Positions 26,821-35,337 of a stretch of 64,000 nt of DNA are shown here, piece after piece (within the stretch, counting starts at the first letter, position 1; each line of letters begins with the position of its first letter). The notes beneath the pieces were generated by a model. It was not told the DNA's origin, did no database searches, and saw nothing but the letters and a program-made list of their open reading frames with translations. Source of the stretch: Psychrobacillus soli (GTDB taxonomy: Bacteria; Bacillota; Bacilli; Bacillales_A; Planococcaceae); NCBI RefSeq assembly GCF_006861775.1, contig NZ_VDGG01000012.1, forward strand, positions 29,769-93,768. The letters run 5' to 3'. Both the position numbers and the translations under genes were made by a program.

Positions 26821-27654
26821 CTAAAAATTAAAGTAACTGCGAAGTAAATAAGAAATCCATTTGCAATGGGGATGATTGCGAATGTTTTCTAATAACCCTT
26901 TGACAATAGCAGGACTTAAACTTGGTTCTAGCACTTGCTGCTTTAGTAGGATAAGCGATTCTTTTTCAATAGACTCCTCCAACTCATCCGTTTTTTGTGT
27001 AATCATTTCCAGTAGTTGTTCTTTCGTTACCTCCCCTAAAGCAGGTTGTTCCATCGACTGAATAAAATCTTCTGATATAAATGCAATAGTCGCATGATTA
27101 GCAAGTAGATTTGTTTTTTCCACAAGTGATTCAGATAGCAATTTCAAATCGAGTGAAGCATTCGAAAACAGCATGAGCTTTGAATAATTACCCATCAATC
27201 CTTTAATACAATAAACTAGATCATATTTTGTTTTGTTGACTTCCTCCCCATATAAACGTTCAATCATGGATAAGGTAACCTTATCTAATAATCTATCGTA
27301 TAAATGCATTTTTTCAATTAGTTCTTTATTATGAAGTGTTTGAGCTTGTTCTTTCATAAGAACTTTGGCAAAATCTGAATGTTGAAAGAAGGTTTGAAAA
27401 GACGTGTAGAAATATGTGAACAAAAGTTCTTCATTCTGCGCATTTTTGACCTTGTAGTCAATGTCTGAAATAAGTTGGGTCATAAAGTAGTCAATCAATG
27501 AAAAAATCAATTCATCTTTTGACTTGAAAGACAAGTAAAATGCCCCTTTAGATATACCACAATGATCGGTGATCTGTTGAACGGAAGTAGCTTCAAAACC
27601 TTGTTTCGCAAACAGTTCTAATGCTCTTTCCATTATTAGTTGTTTTTTACTCAT
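26821..27654 (-). CDS. TetR/AcrR regulator, YerO-like
   Basis: Repressor of 277 residues, long for TetR. The HTH is clear (TSVQQITDHCGISKGAFYLSF, ~23-43, split here by conservation of KGAFYLSFKSKDEL) with a helical effector domain. It is divergent from the SwrC-like RND pump. In B. subtilis yerO neighbours yerP (swrC), so it is probably the pump's repressor. AGGAGCG precedes the ATG. Confidence 0.82.
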   Translation of the reverse strand: MSKKQLIMERALELFAKQGFEATSVQQITDHCGISKGAFYLSFKSKDELIFSLIDYFMTQLISDIDYKVKNAQNEELLFTYFYTSFQTFFQHSDFAKVLMKEQAQTLHNKELIEKMHLYDRLLDKVTLSMIERLYGEEVNKTKYDLVYCIKGLMGNYSKLMLFSNASLDLKLLSESLVEKTNLLANHATIAFISEDFIQSMEQPALGEVTKEQLLEMITQKTDELEESIEKESLILLKQQVLEPSLSPAIVKGLLENIRNHPHCKWISYLLRSYFNF

Positions 27655-27683
27655 ACTTTTTATATCGCTCCTAGGGTATATTG

Positions 27684-27712
27684 TTGACAGTTGACCGATT
27701 AGTCATTATTAT
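27684..27712 (+). promoter_or_regulatory. swrC promoter with operator inside the spacer
   Basis: -35 TTGACA (27684-27689), 17-nt spacer, -10 TATTAT (27707-27712): a near-consensus sigma-A promoter. The palindrome TGACCGATTAGTCA (27692-27705) fills the spacer; TGAC...GTCA is a typical TetR-family site, so binding would exclude RNA polymerase. Confidence 0.75.
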
Positions 27713-27754
27713 AAGTAACGGAGCTAGATAAGTCAATTTAGGGTAGGTGTAATA

Positions 27755-30700
27755 GTGAAAGGTTTAGTTAACTTTGTATTAAAGAATAAACTAGCAGTAT
27801 GGTTACTTACGATTATTATAACAGCATCGGGTATTTATTCGGGTACACAAATGAAAACGGAGACGATTCCGGATATTTCGATTCCTTATTTAATGGTTAT
27901 GGGAGTATATCCAGGGGCAACTCCTGAGCAAGTAATGGAAGATATATCGATGCCGTTAGAAAAAGCGGTGGAGAACTTAGAAGATGTGAAATCCGTTTAT
28001 TCTAATTCATACTCGAATATGGCAAATGTTCAAGTAGAGTACGAGTATGGGATAGACATGGATGAAGCGAAGCGTGCTTTGCAATCTGCATTAGATACAT
28101 TGGATTTACCAGAAGGAGCACAAGCGCCAACAATTACTGCGATTAGTATGAATATGATGCCTGTTGTGGCGTTAAGTGTAAGTAGTACTACAGAGGATAT
28201 CGTTGACTTGACATCAACAGTAGAAGATTTATTACTTCCAAAAATAGAGAAAATTGATGGGGTTGCATCTGCTACTATTACAGGTCAACATATTGAAGAA
28301 GTTCAGCTTACGTATGACGAAGAAAAAATGACTGAACTCGGTATAACAGAAGATGATGTAAAACAAATGATTCAAGCGAGTGATTTAGCTGTTTCACTAG
28401 GTTTATATGAGTTTGAAGAAGGTGAACAAGCAGTTGCGGTAGATGGTAAGTTTATGACAGCCGATGAGTTAAAAGAAATGCTTATCCCTGTTACGCCAAC
28501 AGCCGAAAATCAGTCTCCATTCGTAAAACTTAGCGACATTGCTACGATTGAAGTAGTAGGTAAAGTACAATCTGTTTCACGCACAAATGGTGAAAATGCG
28601 ATTGCTATTCAAATAGTCAAAGGACAACAAGCAAACACAGTAGATGTAGTAAATGCTGTGAAGGAGTTAGTTGAAGAGGAAAAGGCAGCTATCGATGGAA
28701 TTGTCATCGATATATCATTGGACCAAGGTGCGCCAATTGAAGCTTCCATTAGCACGATGATTGAAAAAGCGTTATTTGGTGGTTTGATTGCAGTATTGAT
28801 CATTCTATTATTCCTACGTGATTTCAAATCTACTATTATTTCAATCGTTTCTATTCCAGTTTCGATTTTCATGGCCTTACTGCTATTAAACTGGATGGAT
28901 ATTACGTTAAATATGATGACGCTAGGTGCGATTACTGTTGCAATCGGTCGTGTAATCGATGACTCGATCGTCGTAGTAGAGAATATTTATCGTCGTCTGC
29001 ATTTGAAGTCAGAAAAGTTAACAGGTCGAGCGCTTGTACGTGAAGCGACAATTGAAATGTTCAAACCAATTATGTCCTCTACATTAGTAACAGTAGCGGT
29101 ATTCGCACCACTTATTTTCGTTGGTGGTATGGTTGGTGAGTTGTTTATGCCTTTCGCATTAACGATGACATTTGCACTTGTAGCATCATTACTTGTAGCA
29201 ATTACAATAGTTCCTGCTTTATCTCATTTCTTATTTAAGAAAAAGTTATATGGTGAAAAAACAGAAAGTAGCCATAAAGAAGCAGGCAAAATGGCGAACA
29301 GCTACAAAGGTATTCTTAACTGGAGTTTAAATCATAAAATAATTACTTCTCTCATTGCGATTGTTCTATTAGCTGGTAGTGTGGCATTAACGCCATTAAT
29401 CGGTTTTAGTTTCATGGGTAGTGAAGAAGAAAAAGTAATGTACTTAACGTATACGCCAGAAGCGGGCGAGTTGAAAGACGAAACTTTAGAAAACGTTGGG
29501 GTAGTGGAAGAAGAATTATTAAAACGTGGTGATATTGATATCGTCCAACTATCTATAACGGAGAGTAGCGATCAGATGGCAGCGATGATGGGTGGAGGAG
29601 GAGGCGGTGCATTAATGTACCTAATCTTTGACCCTGACATGAAAGACTTCCCCGGAGCGCGAACGGAGATTGAAGAGTATGTATTTAACATTGGCCAAAC
29701 AGGCGAATGGAAGAGCCAAAACTTTACTTCTATGTCGATGTCTACAAACGAAGTTAGCTATACATTCTACAGTGAAGATTTAGATAAACTGAATGAAGCA
29801 GTAAAAATGGTAGAAGGCGTTATGAGTGAAAACAAAGGCTTAGAGGACGTTTCTTCTAGTGCAGAGGATGCATATGTAGAATATACGTTCAATGTAGAGC
29901 AAGACGAACTTCTGCAATATGGCTTAACAACTGGTCAAATTGTCATGATGTTGAATCCGAATAAAACACAAGATGTTTTAACGACGGTTGAAAAAGATGG
30001 AGACACATTACAAGTGATTGTTCAGCAAGAACAAGCTGCACAACCTAAATCTGTCGATGATATTTTAGCAACGGAAGTACCGACAGCACTTGGTACGACG
30101 ATGAAACTTTCAGAGCTTGTAACGGTTGAGGAAGGTACGACATTAAATACACTTGCACGTAGTAAAGGGGAATATTACGCAACAGTTTCAGGTACGATTC
30201 TAGGAGCGGACATTTCCAAAGCTACATCAGAAGTTGATAAGGCAATTGATAAATTAGACTTGCCTAAAGGTGTTACAATCGGGGTTGCTGGTGCGGCTGC
30301 AGATATGACGGAAACGTTTACGCAACTGATTGTTGCAATGCTTGCGGCGATTGCAATCGTGTACTTTATCCTTGTTGTTACATTCCGTGAAGGTGTCGCA
30401 CCGTTTGCGATTCTATTCTCGTTACCATTTGCAGTAATTGGGTCATTTGTTGGGTTATTAATGGCAGGTGAAACAATTTCTGTATCTGTTATGATGGGTC
30501 TATTAATGTTAATCGGTATCGTTGTAACGAATGCAATTGTTTTAGTGGACCGTATTGTGCATATGGAACGTGATGGTATGACAATGCGTGAAGCGATTTT
30601 AGAAGCAGGTGGCACACGTCTACGTCCAATCTTAATGACGGCGATTGCAACAATCGGCGCATTAGTTCCGTTAGCGCTTGGATCTGGCGGTGGAGGCGGT

Positions 30701-30841
30701 CTAATCTCCAAAGGATTAGGTATTACGGTAATTGGTGGTTTAGTAAGTTCCACTTTATTAACATTAATCATTGTACCAATCGTTTATGAAATACTATCGA
30801 AGCTATTTAAGAAAAGCCGTAAAGAAATAGAAGAGAACTAA
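27755..30841 (+). CDS. swrC: RND efflux transporter, SwrC/YerP type
   Basis: Inner-membrane proton-driven pump of 1028 residues with the full RND plan: N-terminal helix (NKLAVWLLTIIITASGIY), two large extracellular porter loops and two six-helix bundles. The helix-4 proton-relay region reads GRVIDDSIVVVENIYRR (~405-421). A GGGG run (MMGGGGGGALMYL) occurs in the second loop. B. subtilis SwrC confers surfactin resistance and affects swarming. GTG 27755 is preceded by GGTAGGTG. Divergent from the YerO-like repressor. Confidence 0.9.
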   Translation: MKGLVNFVLKNKLAVWLLTIIITASGIYSGTQMKTETIPDISIPYLMVMGVYPGATPEQVMEDISMPLEKAVENLEDVKSVYSNSYSNMANVQVEYEYGIDMDEAKRALQSALDTLDLPEGAQAPTITAISMNMMPVVALSVSSTTEDIVDLTSTVEDLLLPKIEKIDGVASATITGQHIEEVQLTYDEEKMTELGITEDDVKQMIQASDLAVSLGLYEFEEGEQAVAVDGKFMTADELKEMLIPVTPTAENQSPFVKLSDIATIEVVGKVQSVSRTNGENAIAIQIVKGQQANTVDVVNAVKELVEEEKAAIDGIVIDISLDQGAPIEASISTMIEKALFGGLIAVLIILLFLRDFKSTIISIVSIPVSIFMALLLLNWMDITLNMMTLGAITVAIGRVIDDSIVVVENIYRRLHLKSEKLTGRALVREATIEMFKPIMSSTLVTVAVFAPLIFVGGMVGELFMPFALTMTFALVASLLVAITIVPALSHFLFKKKLYGEKTESSHKEAGKMANSYKGILNWSLNHKIITSLIAIVLLAGSVALTPLIGFSFMGSEEEKVMYLTYTPEAGELKDETLENVGVVEEELLKRGDIDIVQLSITESSDQMAAMMGGGGGGALMYLIFDPDMKDFPGARTEIEEYVFNIGQTGEWKSQNFTSMSMSTNEVSYTFYSEDLDKLNEAVKMVEGVMSENKGLEDVSSSAEDAYVEYTFNVEQDELLQYGLTTGQIVMMLNPNKTQDVLTTVEKDGDTLQVIVQQEQAAQPKSVDDILATEVPTALGTTMKLSELVTVEEGTTLNTLARSKGEYYATVSGTILGADISKATSEVDKAIDKLDLPKGVTIGVAGAAADMTETFTQLIVAMLAAIAIVYFILVVTFREGVAPFAILFSLPFAVIGSFVGLLMAGETISVSVMMGLLMLIGIVVTNAIVLVDRIVHMERDGMTMREAILEAGGTRLRPILMTAIATIGALVPLALGSGGGGGLISKGLGITVIGGLVSSTLLTLIIVPIVYEILSKLFKKSRKEIEEN

Positions 30842-30844
30842 TGG

Positions 30845-30886
30845 AAAATCCCTACAAGATGATACGTTATCTTGTAGGGATTTTTT
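30845..30886 (+). terminator. Strong terminator after swrC
   Basis: AATCCCTACAAGAT/ATCTTGTAGGGATT stem plus T6. Confidence 0.9.
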
Positions 30887-30909
30887 CTATCTAACTTGAG
30901 GTCATATTC

Positions 30910-31968
30910 TTACTTCTTTGCTGTATATTTTTTAATCGCTGGTAAAATTTCTGCCCCGATTAGCTCTATATTTTTCATTAATTTATCAAATGGCACACCA
31001 CCAAAATCCGTTTGTGCGATATAACGCTGATGACCAAACAGCTCATGCTGATAGAGAATTTTTTCGATTATTTGCTGAGGACTACCGATATTCATCACAT
31101 CGTGCGTATCAGTTCCTTGTGTAAAGTGCTGTTTCGGATAGCTTCTTCCGTTGATCAGCTCCATCCCCTTGTTTACATGCGGATACGCTTCCCTCAACGC
31201 CTGTTGGGTCGTTTCAGCCGCGTAGAAAAACCCTGCTGTTGCAACTGGAAGGGTAGCTGGATCAAACCCACTCTGCTCGGCAGCTTCCCGATATGCATCG
31301 ATAGAAATTTTAAAGCTAGTAGCTGGTCCACCCAATGTAGCGAGCATCATCGGAACACCAGCATAACCAGCCTTAATCGCACTTGCGGGTGGGCCTCCAA
31401 CCGCACGCCAAATTGGTAGCGAACCATTTTGGGGACGTGGAATAACGCTTGCATTTTTTAATGGAGCACGGAATTGACCGCTCCAATTGACGACTTCTTC
31501 TTCATTAATCTTCAATAATAGTTCGAATTTCTCTTCGAACAATTCTTCATAATCCCGCACATTATAGCCTAATAATTCGAAAAGTCCTACTCGTGAAGCA
31601 CGACCAGCAATGATTTCGGCACGTCCCTTAGAAATTAAATCAATCGTAGCAAAATCCTCATATACCCGCACAGGATCCGATGTGCTAATAATGGTAGAGG
31701 AACTGGCGATTTTCAGTTTACTAGTTGCCTGCGCAATTGCTGCAAGCACAACAGAATGTGCTTGCGTTGTAAAATATTCTTGATGACTTTCCCCAACACT
31801 AAAAAAATCAATGCCTGCTTGCTCCGCTAGCTTCGCTAATTCAATGATTTCGTGAATACGCTGACTAGCAGAAACACGTTCTCCTGTATGCGGATTTGGT
31901 ATATGATCACCTAGTGTATAAAGTCCGAATTCTAAACCCTTACTTTGATCAATACGATATTTTTCCAT
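30910..31968 (-). CDS. LLM class flavin-dependent oxidoreductase
   Basis: Luciferase-like monooxygenase of 352 residues with a TIM-barrel pattern: N-terminal LEFGLYTLGDHIPNP, AEQAGIDFFSVGESH (~52-66), and SKGRAEIIAGRASR (~112-125). Needs FMNH2 from a reductase; the organic substrate is unknown. AGAGGAGC precedes the ATG. Divergent from an HxlR regulator, a common pairing for xenobiotic- or aldehyde-responsive oxidoreductases. Confidence 0.88.
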   Translation of the reverse strand: MEKYRIDQSKGLEFGLYTLGDHIPNPHTGERVSASQRIHEIIELAKLAEQAGIDFFSVGESHQEYFTTQAHSVVLAAIAQATSKLKIASSSTIISTSDPVRVYEDFATIDLISKGRAEIIAGRASRVGLFELLGYNVRDYEELFEEKFELLLKINEEEVVNWSGQFRAPLKNASVIPRPQNGSLPIWRAVGGPPASAIKAGYAGVPMMLATLGGPATSFKISIDAYREAAEQSGFDPATLPVATAGFFYAAETTQQALREAYPHVNKGMELINGRSYPKQHFTQGTDTHDVMNIGSPQQIIEKILYQHELFGHQRYIAQTDFGGVPFDKLMKNIELIGAEILPAIKKYTAKK

Positions 31969-32002
31969 GTATTTTAGCTCCTCTTTGATGCTTAAATATG
32001 TG

Positions 32003-32036
32003 TACTTAGTATAAACTTCAACCTTACTTAATATAA
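32003..32036. promoter_or_regulatory. Candidate HxlR operator direct repeats
   Basis: TACTTAGTATAA (32003-32014) and TACTTAATATAA (32025-32036) are near-identical direct repeats 22 nt apart in the divergent gap. HxlR-type regulators bind such repeats. Confidence 0.55.
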
Positions 32037-32091
32037 GTACGCACTTAGAAGTGGTATAGTATACAAAAAGATACTACGGAGGAATGGAAGA

Positions 32092-32445
32092 ATGGAAATG
32101 CAACCAGAATTATGTCGTGTGGAAGATGCTTTAAGTATATTAGTTGGTAAATGGAAACCGATTATATTACTAACCTTACTGAAAGGAGGTACTCTAAGAT
32201 TTAGTGAGTTAAAACGAAGAGTGCCTGGAATCACGCAGAAAATGTTAACGAATCAGCTACGTGAACTAGAGGAAGAGGATATTATCGCACGGAAAGTATA
32301 CCCACAAGTGCCACCTAAAGTAGAGTATTCAATTACGGAATATGGTAAGAGTTTAGAACCGATTTTAGTAGCTATGCATGAATGGGGAACATCGCATACA
32401 TTGCATAAAATGCAAAAAGGGAACAGAACAATATGCGAAAAATGA
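32092..32445 (+). CDS. HxlR family transcriptional regulator
   Basis: Winged-helix regulator of 117 residues: the conserved Cys8 in ELCRVEDALSILVGKWKP, recognition-helix region RFSELKRRVPGITQKML (~41-57), and wing YPQVPPKVEYSIT. Many HxlR/YodB proteins sense electrophiles through this Cys. Likely regulates the divergent LLM oxidoreductase and itself. Confidence 0.9.
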   Translation: MEMQPELCRVEDALSILVGKWKPIILLTLLKGGTLRFSELKRRVPGITQKMLTNQLRELEEEDIIARKVYPQVPPKVEYSITEYGKSLEPILVAMHEWGTSHTLHKMQKGNRTICEK

Positions 32446-32446
32446 A

Positions 32447-32476
32447 GAATCCGCTATAATGGGGGATTCTTTTTTG
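32447..32476 (+). terminator. Terminator after the HxlR gene
   Basis: GAATCC pairs with GGATTC (32464-32469 region), followed by T6. Confidence 0.8.
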
Positions 32477-32582
32477 TGCTAAAAATATTCCTCGGGAAAT
32501 AATTTTGTCTAAAATATAAGAATAATCTGTCAATTTAATTTGCAATATAGTTAATTTTATTAGAAAAAGAAGGGGCAAGGTT

Positions 32583-32759
32583 TTGAAACGTATTCATTAC
32601 AGCTAGATTATTTTTAATCGTGTCGTTTTTTGCTGTTTTTGTGGTGAAATTGTACACTCATCATCTGGTGTTATTGTTCTAGCAGGTGGTTTCTGTGCAT
32701 TAGGAAGTTTATTTATTGTTTTTATAAAGAAACATAACCCTAGAGAAGAGCTTACTTAA
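32583..32759 (+). pseudogene. Frameshifted small membrane protein gene
   Basis: A ribosome-site-like AAGAAGGGGCAAGG precedes a TTG reading KRIHYS, then TAG. A second frame continues with a hydrophobic helix (LFLIVSFFAVFVVKLY) and the original frame resumes with VIVLAGGFCALGSLFIVFI and a KKHNPREELT tail. Two frame changes would restore a ~58-residue two-helix protein. Interpreted as a decayed gene; family unknown. The rest of the 460-nt gap (32477-32582, 32760-32860) shows nothing I can support. Confidence 0.45.
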
Positions 32760-32866
32760 GGAATTTTGAAAACCTTGCCTGTCATATGAAAAGGTGTTTA
32801 CGATCAAATCTGCTAAAATACATGTCGCGTTGGGATAGACAATTGCATCATAAATATTGTATACTA

Positions 32867-32891
32867 TTAATTAGTTTCACTAACTAATTAA
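32867..32891. promoter_or_regulatory. MarR operator palindrome
   Basis: TTAATTAGTT (32867-32876) / AACTAATTAA (32882-32891) are perfect arms around 5 nt, just upstream of the MarR gene's ribosome site. Size and composition fit a MarR site, so the operon is probably autoregulated. Confidence 0.75.
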
Positions 32892-32905
32892 AAGAAGGTG
32901 TTTAC

Positions 32906-33334
32906 ATGGAATCGTATAAGGAACTTTTTAATGAATATATAAAAATGTACCGGCCATATATTAATCAATTGAATGCACTGCTAGTAGAATTTAATCTAAC
33001 TACTGCCCAATGGTCTATTATGAATTTTGTTTTCAGAGAAGGAGCAAAGACCATTGGTGACATTTCCCTTTATCAAAACGTGGAAAAACCGACCACGACG
33101 AAACTGGTGCAAAAACTAATCGAGCTTGGTTATGTAGAAATTTACGCTGGAGATGATAAAAGAGTGAAATTTGTCCAATTATCGAATGAGGGACTGGCAG
33201 TGTATAGCAAAGTACGGAGAAAGATTGATCATTTTCAAAATAGCTTACTAGAAGGTATATCGGAGGATGACCGACTAATCGTGGTCCGAATTTTAAAAGG
33301 TATTTCCGATAAAATAGAAACTTATAAGGGGTGA
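32906..33334 (+). CDS. MarR family regulator
   Basis: Winged-helix repressor of 142 residues: GDISLYQNVEKPTTTKLVQKL (~52-72, recognition region) and a wing near DDKRVKFVQLSNEG. It leads an operon with an MFS transporter that begins 5 nt after its stop. A perfect palindrome lies over its promoter. Typically inactivated by small aromatic ligands. Confidence 0.88.
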   Translation: MESYKELFNEYIKMYRPYINQLNALLVEFNLTTAQWSIMNFVFREGAKTIGDISLYQNVEKPTTTKLVQKLIELGYVEIYAGDDKRVKFVQLSNEGLAVYSKVRRKIDHFQNSLLEGISEDDRLIVVRILKGISDKIETYKG

Positions 33335-33339
33335 GATGG

Positions 33340-34533
33340 ATGGAAAAAGAAAAATTGTGGACGAAGGATTTTCTTTCAATATCAATTGTCAACTTCGTTA
33401 TGATGTTGTCGATGTATTTGCTATTGGTGACGATGGCAACGTATACAACGGAGACATATGGTGCCTCAGCTAGTACTGCTGGATTAGTTGCTAGTATTTT
33501 TATCATCGGTTCATTAATAGGAAGATTATTTGGTGGTAAACAGATTGCGAAAATGGGCAGTAAGAAAATGCTGATAACCGGGATTATTATATTTAGTATT
33601 GTGACGATATTTTATTTTATCCCTACTAATATTTATGTCTTAGTGCTTATTCGCCTTTTACATGGGGTCGGAGTAGGTCTCGCTACTACTGCAACGGGAA
33701 CAATCGTATCGCAGATTATACCATCCAGTAGAAGTGGTGAAGGAATTAGTTATTTCAGTTTAAGTGTGGTATTATCGACGGCTATTGGACCGCTGATCGG
33801 GCTTGCTTTCATCGGCTCTTTTGGTTATACGAGTATTTTTATATTTTCGTTAGTAATGGGGATTATTAGTTTAATCATTGCACTTCCTGTTAAGGCACCA
33901 AAAATAAAGCATGTGGCCAAAGATGAAAATACAGGATTTAAGTTCGCAAGCTTTTTCGAATCAAAAGCGATGCCGGTTTCCATTGCAATGTTTGTGATGG
34001 CTTTTGCTTATTCAAGTATCTTATCTTTTATTACCTCATATGCTGCTGAAATTGATTTGGTGAAAGCGGGAAGTTTCTATTTTCTCGTATATGCAGTCAT
34101 TATCTTAATTTCCCGACCGTTTACAGGGAAACTATTGGATATTAGAGGCGGTAATAGCATTGCTTATCCAGGATTAGTGCTATTTGCAATTGGGATGTTA
34201 TTACTTAGCCAGACACAAACTAGTTTCCTTTTCTTACTAGCAGCTGCGTTTATTGGATTAGGTTATGGTAATTTTCAATCTACTACGCAGGCACTCGCTA
34301 TAAAAGTGACACCTCCTCATCGAATGGGGTTAGCAAACTCAACGTATTTTATCTTCCTAGATTTGGGTCTTGGATTAGGGCCTTTCTTATTAGGTTACTT
34401 AGTTCCCGTGCTTGGATATAGGGGGTTATATTTATTTTTAGTAGCATTCATTGTGATTGGAATCTTCATTTATTATGCGTTGCATGGTAGAAAAGATAAG
34501 GAAATCCTTCAATCATCAAAAAATCCTGTGTAA
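33340..34533 (+). CDS. MFS transporter
   Basis: Twelve-helix MFS permease of 397 residues of the drug-efflux (DHA1-like) type: loop motif GRLFGGKQIAKMGSKKML (~62-79) and RLLHGVGVGLATTATGTIV (~105-123). GTG 33331 is in frame, but AAGGGGTGAG is placed for ATG 33340. Second gene of a MarR-controlled operon, so probably exports the compound sensed by MarR. Confidence 0.85.
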   Translation: MEKEKLWTKDFLSISIVNFVMMLSMYLLLVTMATYTTETYGASASTAGLVASIFIIGSLIGRLFGGKQIAKMGSKKMLITGIIIFSIVTIFYFIPTNIYVLVLIRLLHGVGVGLATTATGTIVSQIIPSSRSGEGISYFSLSVVLSTAIGPLIGLAFIGSFGYTSIFIFSLVMGIISLIIALPVKAPKIKHVAKDENTGFKFASFFESKAMPVSIAMFVMAFAYSSILSFITSYAAEIDLVKAGSFYFLVYAVIILISRPFTGKLLDIRGGNSIAYPGLVLFAIGMLLLSQTQTSFLFLLAAAFIGLGYGNFQSTTQALAIKVTPPHRMGLANSTYFIFLDLGLGLGPFLLGYLVPVLGYRGLYLFLVAFIVIGIFIYYALHGRKDKEILQSSKNPV

Positions 34534-34554
34534 AAATCATACACAGGATTTTTT
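34519..34554 (+). terminator. Terminator overlapping the MFS stop codon
   Basis: AAAATCCTGTGTA/TACACAGGATTTT stem plus T run; the 5' arm includes the last codons. Confidence 0.88.
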
Positions 34555-34572
34555 CAATGAAATTAATAGTTC

Positions 34573-34917
34573 TTAAGATTCCTTCGTATTTGCAGGGATC
34601 CTCACGCTGTTCAGTTGACGTTCCTGTTCTTGTTCTGCGATGATCTCGTTATCCTCCGCATTATCGCGTGTAACTTTTTGTGTAAGTATAGCCCCAACCG
34701 CTACTAAAATCATCACAGCTATATAATAACCCTTTTCATTAAGCTGTAAATTCTCTGCATTATAAAGTCCAATACTGAACATGAAAACACCCGCAAATAA
34801 TGTGAAGTAAGCTAATACAGTAAATGCCATCGTATTGCGCCTTCTATGCTTCTTTTGATTCGTTTTAATCTCTCCTTTCTCGTTTATCCTTATTGTATGA
34901 AGAGAATGAAACGACAA
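34573..34917 (-). CDS. YiaA/YiaB-family membrane protein
   Basis: Small two-helix membrane protein. The family signature SIGLYNAENLQLNEKGYY (~52-69) lies between helices TVLAYFTLFAGVFMF and IAVMILVAVGAILTQKVTRD. Function unknown. Start uncertain: the ATG at 34917 lacks a good ribosome site, AAAGGAGAG lies inside the frame without a standard start codon after it, and the internal ATG at 34830 (MAFTVLAYF) is preceded by AGAAGG. The real protein may be ~85-115 residues. Confidence 0.78.
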   Translation of the reverse strand: MSFHSLHTIRINEKGEIKTNQKKHRRRNTMAFTVLAYFTLFAGVFMFSIGLYNAENLQLNEKGYYIAVMILVAVGAILTQKVTRDNAEDNEIIAEQEQERQLNSVRIPANTKES

Positions 34918-35016
34918 TTCGCTTATTGTTGAACATTACTTTGATAAAAGTGGATAAGCATGCATACAATTTAGAGGAGATGATAAGGTAAATTATAGGG
35001 AAGAGGGTCGTTAATA

Positions 35017-35283
35017 CTGATTGAAAAAGCACTTCTTTTCATTATTATATTGAGAATTTTTTCGGGAAGTATTGATATAGCAGCTGCAATGTTGATGCTA
35101 AAATTTAATGATTTGGAAAAAGCTTTTTATATTAATACGTTACTAGCTTTAGTAGGGCCATGCATATTAATCATTACGACAGGAATCGCTCTATTTGGGC
35201 TAGCTGAAAAGATTTCCCTGACGAGAATGATCTGCCTTTTTAGCGGAATCATCCTTATACTTTTTAGTTTAAAGTCAGAATAA
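35017..35283 (+). CDS. YqhV family membrane protein
   Basis: Small membrane protein of the DUF2619/YqhV family, known from sporulating Bacillus; role unknown. Seen: RIFSGSIDIAAAMLMLKFND, LEKAFYINTLLALVGP and a final hydrophobic helix. The standard frame starts at TTG 35050, but that lacks a ribosome site and would cut the first helix. AGAGGG at 35002-35007 points to CTG 35017 (or ATT 35020), unusual starts; coordinates here use CTG. Confidence 0.7.
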   Translation: MIEKALLFIIILRIFSGSIDIAAAMLMLKFNDLEKAFYINTLLALVGPCILIITTGIALFGLAEKISLTRMICLFSGIILILFSLKSE

Positions 35284-35337
35284 GGATCCATGCAGCTGAA
35301 ATGGCTACACGATCCTCTTTGGTTTGATAGGTGGTAT

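Noticed and set aside
30175..30771. 198-codon minus-strand frame opposite swrC
   Set aside because: Pro/Ile/Thr-rich shadow of RND transmembrane helices.
31012..31419. 135-codon plus-strand frame inside the LLM oxidoreductase gene
   Set aside because: Antisense to a well-supported enzyme.
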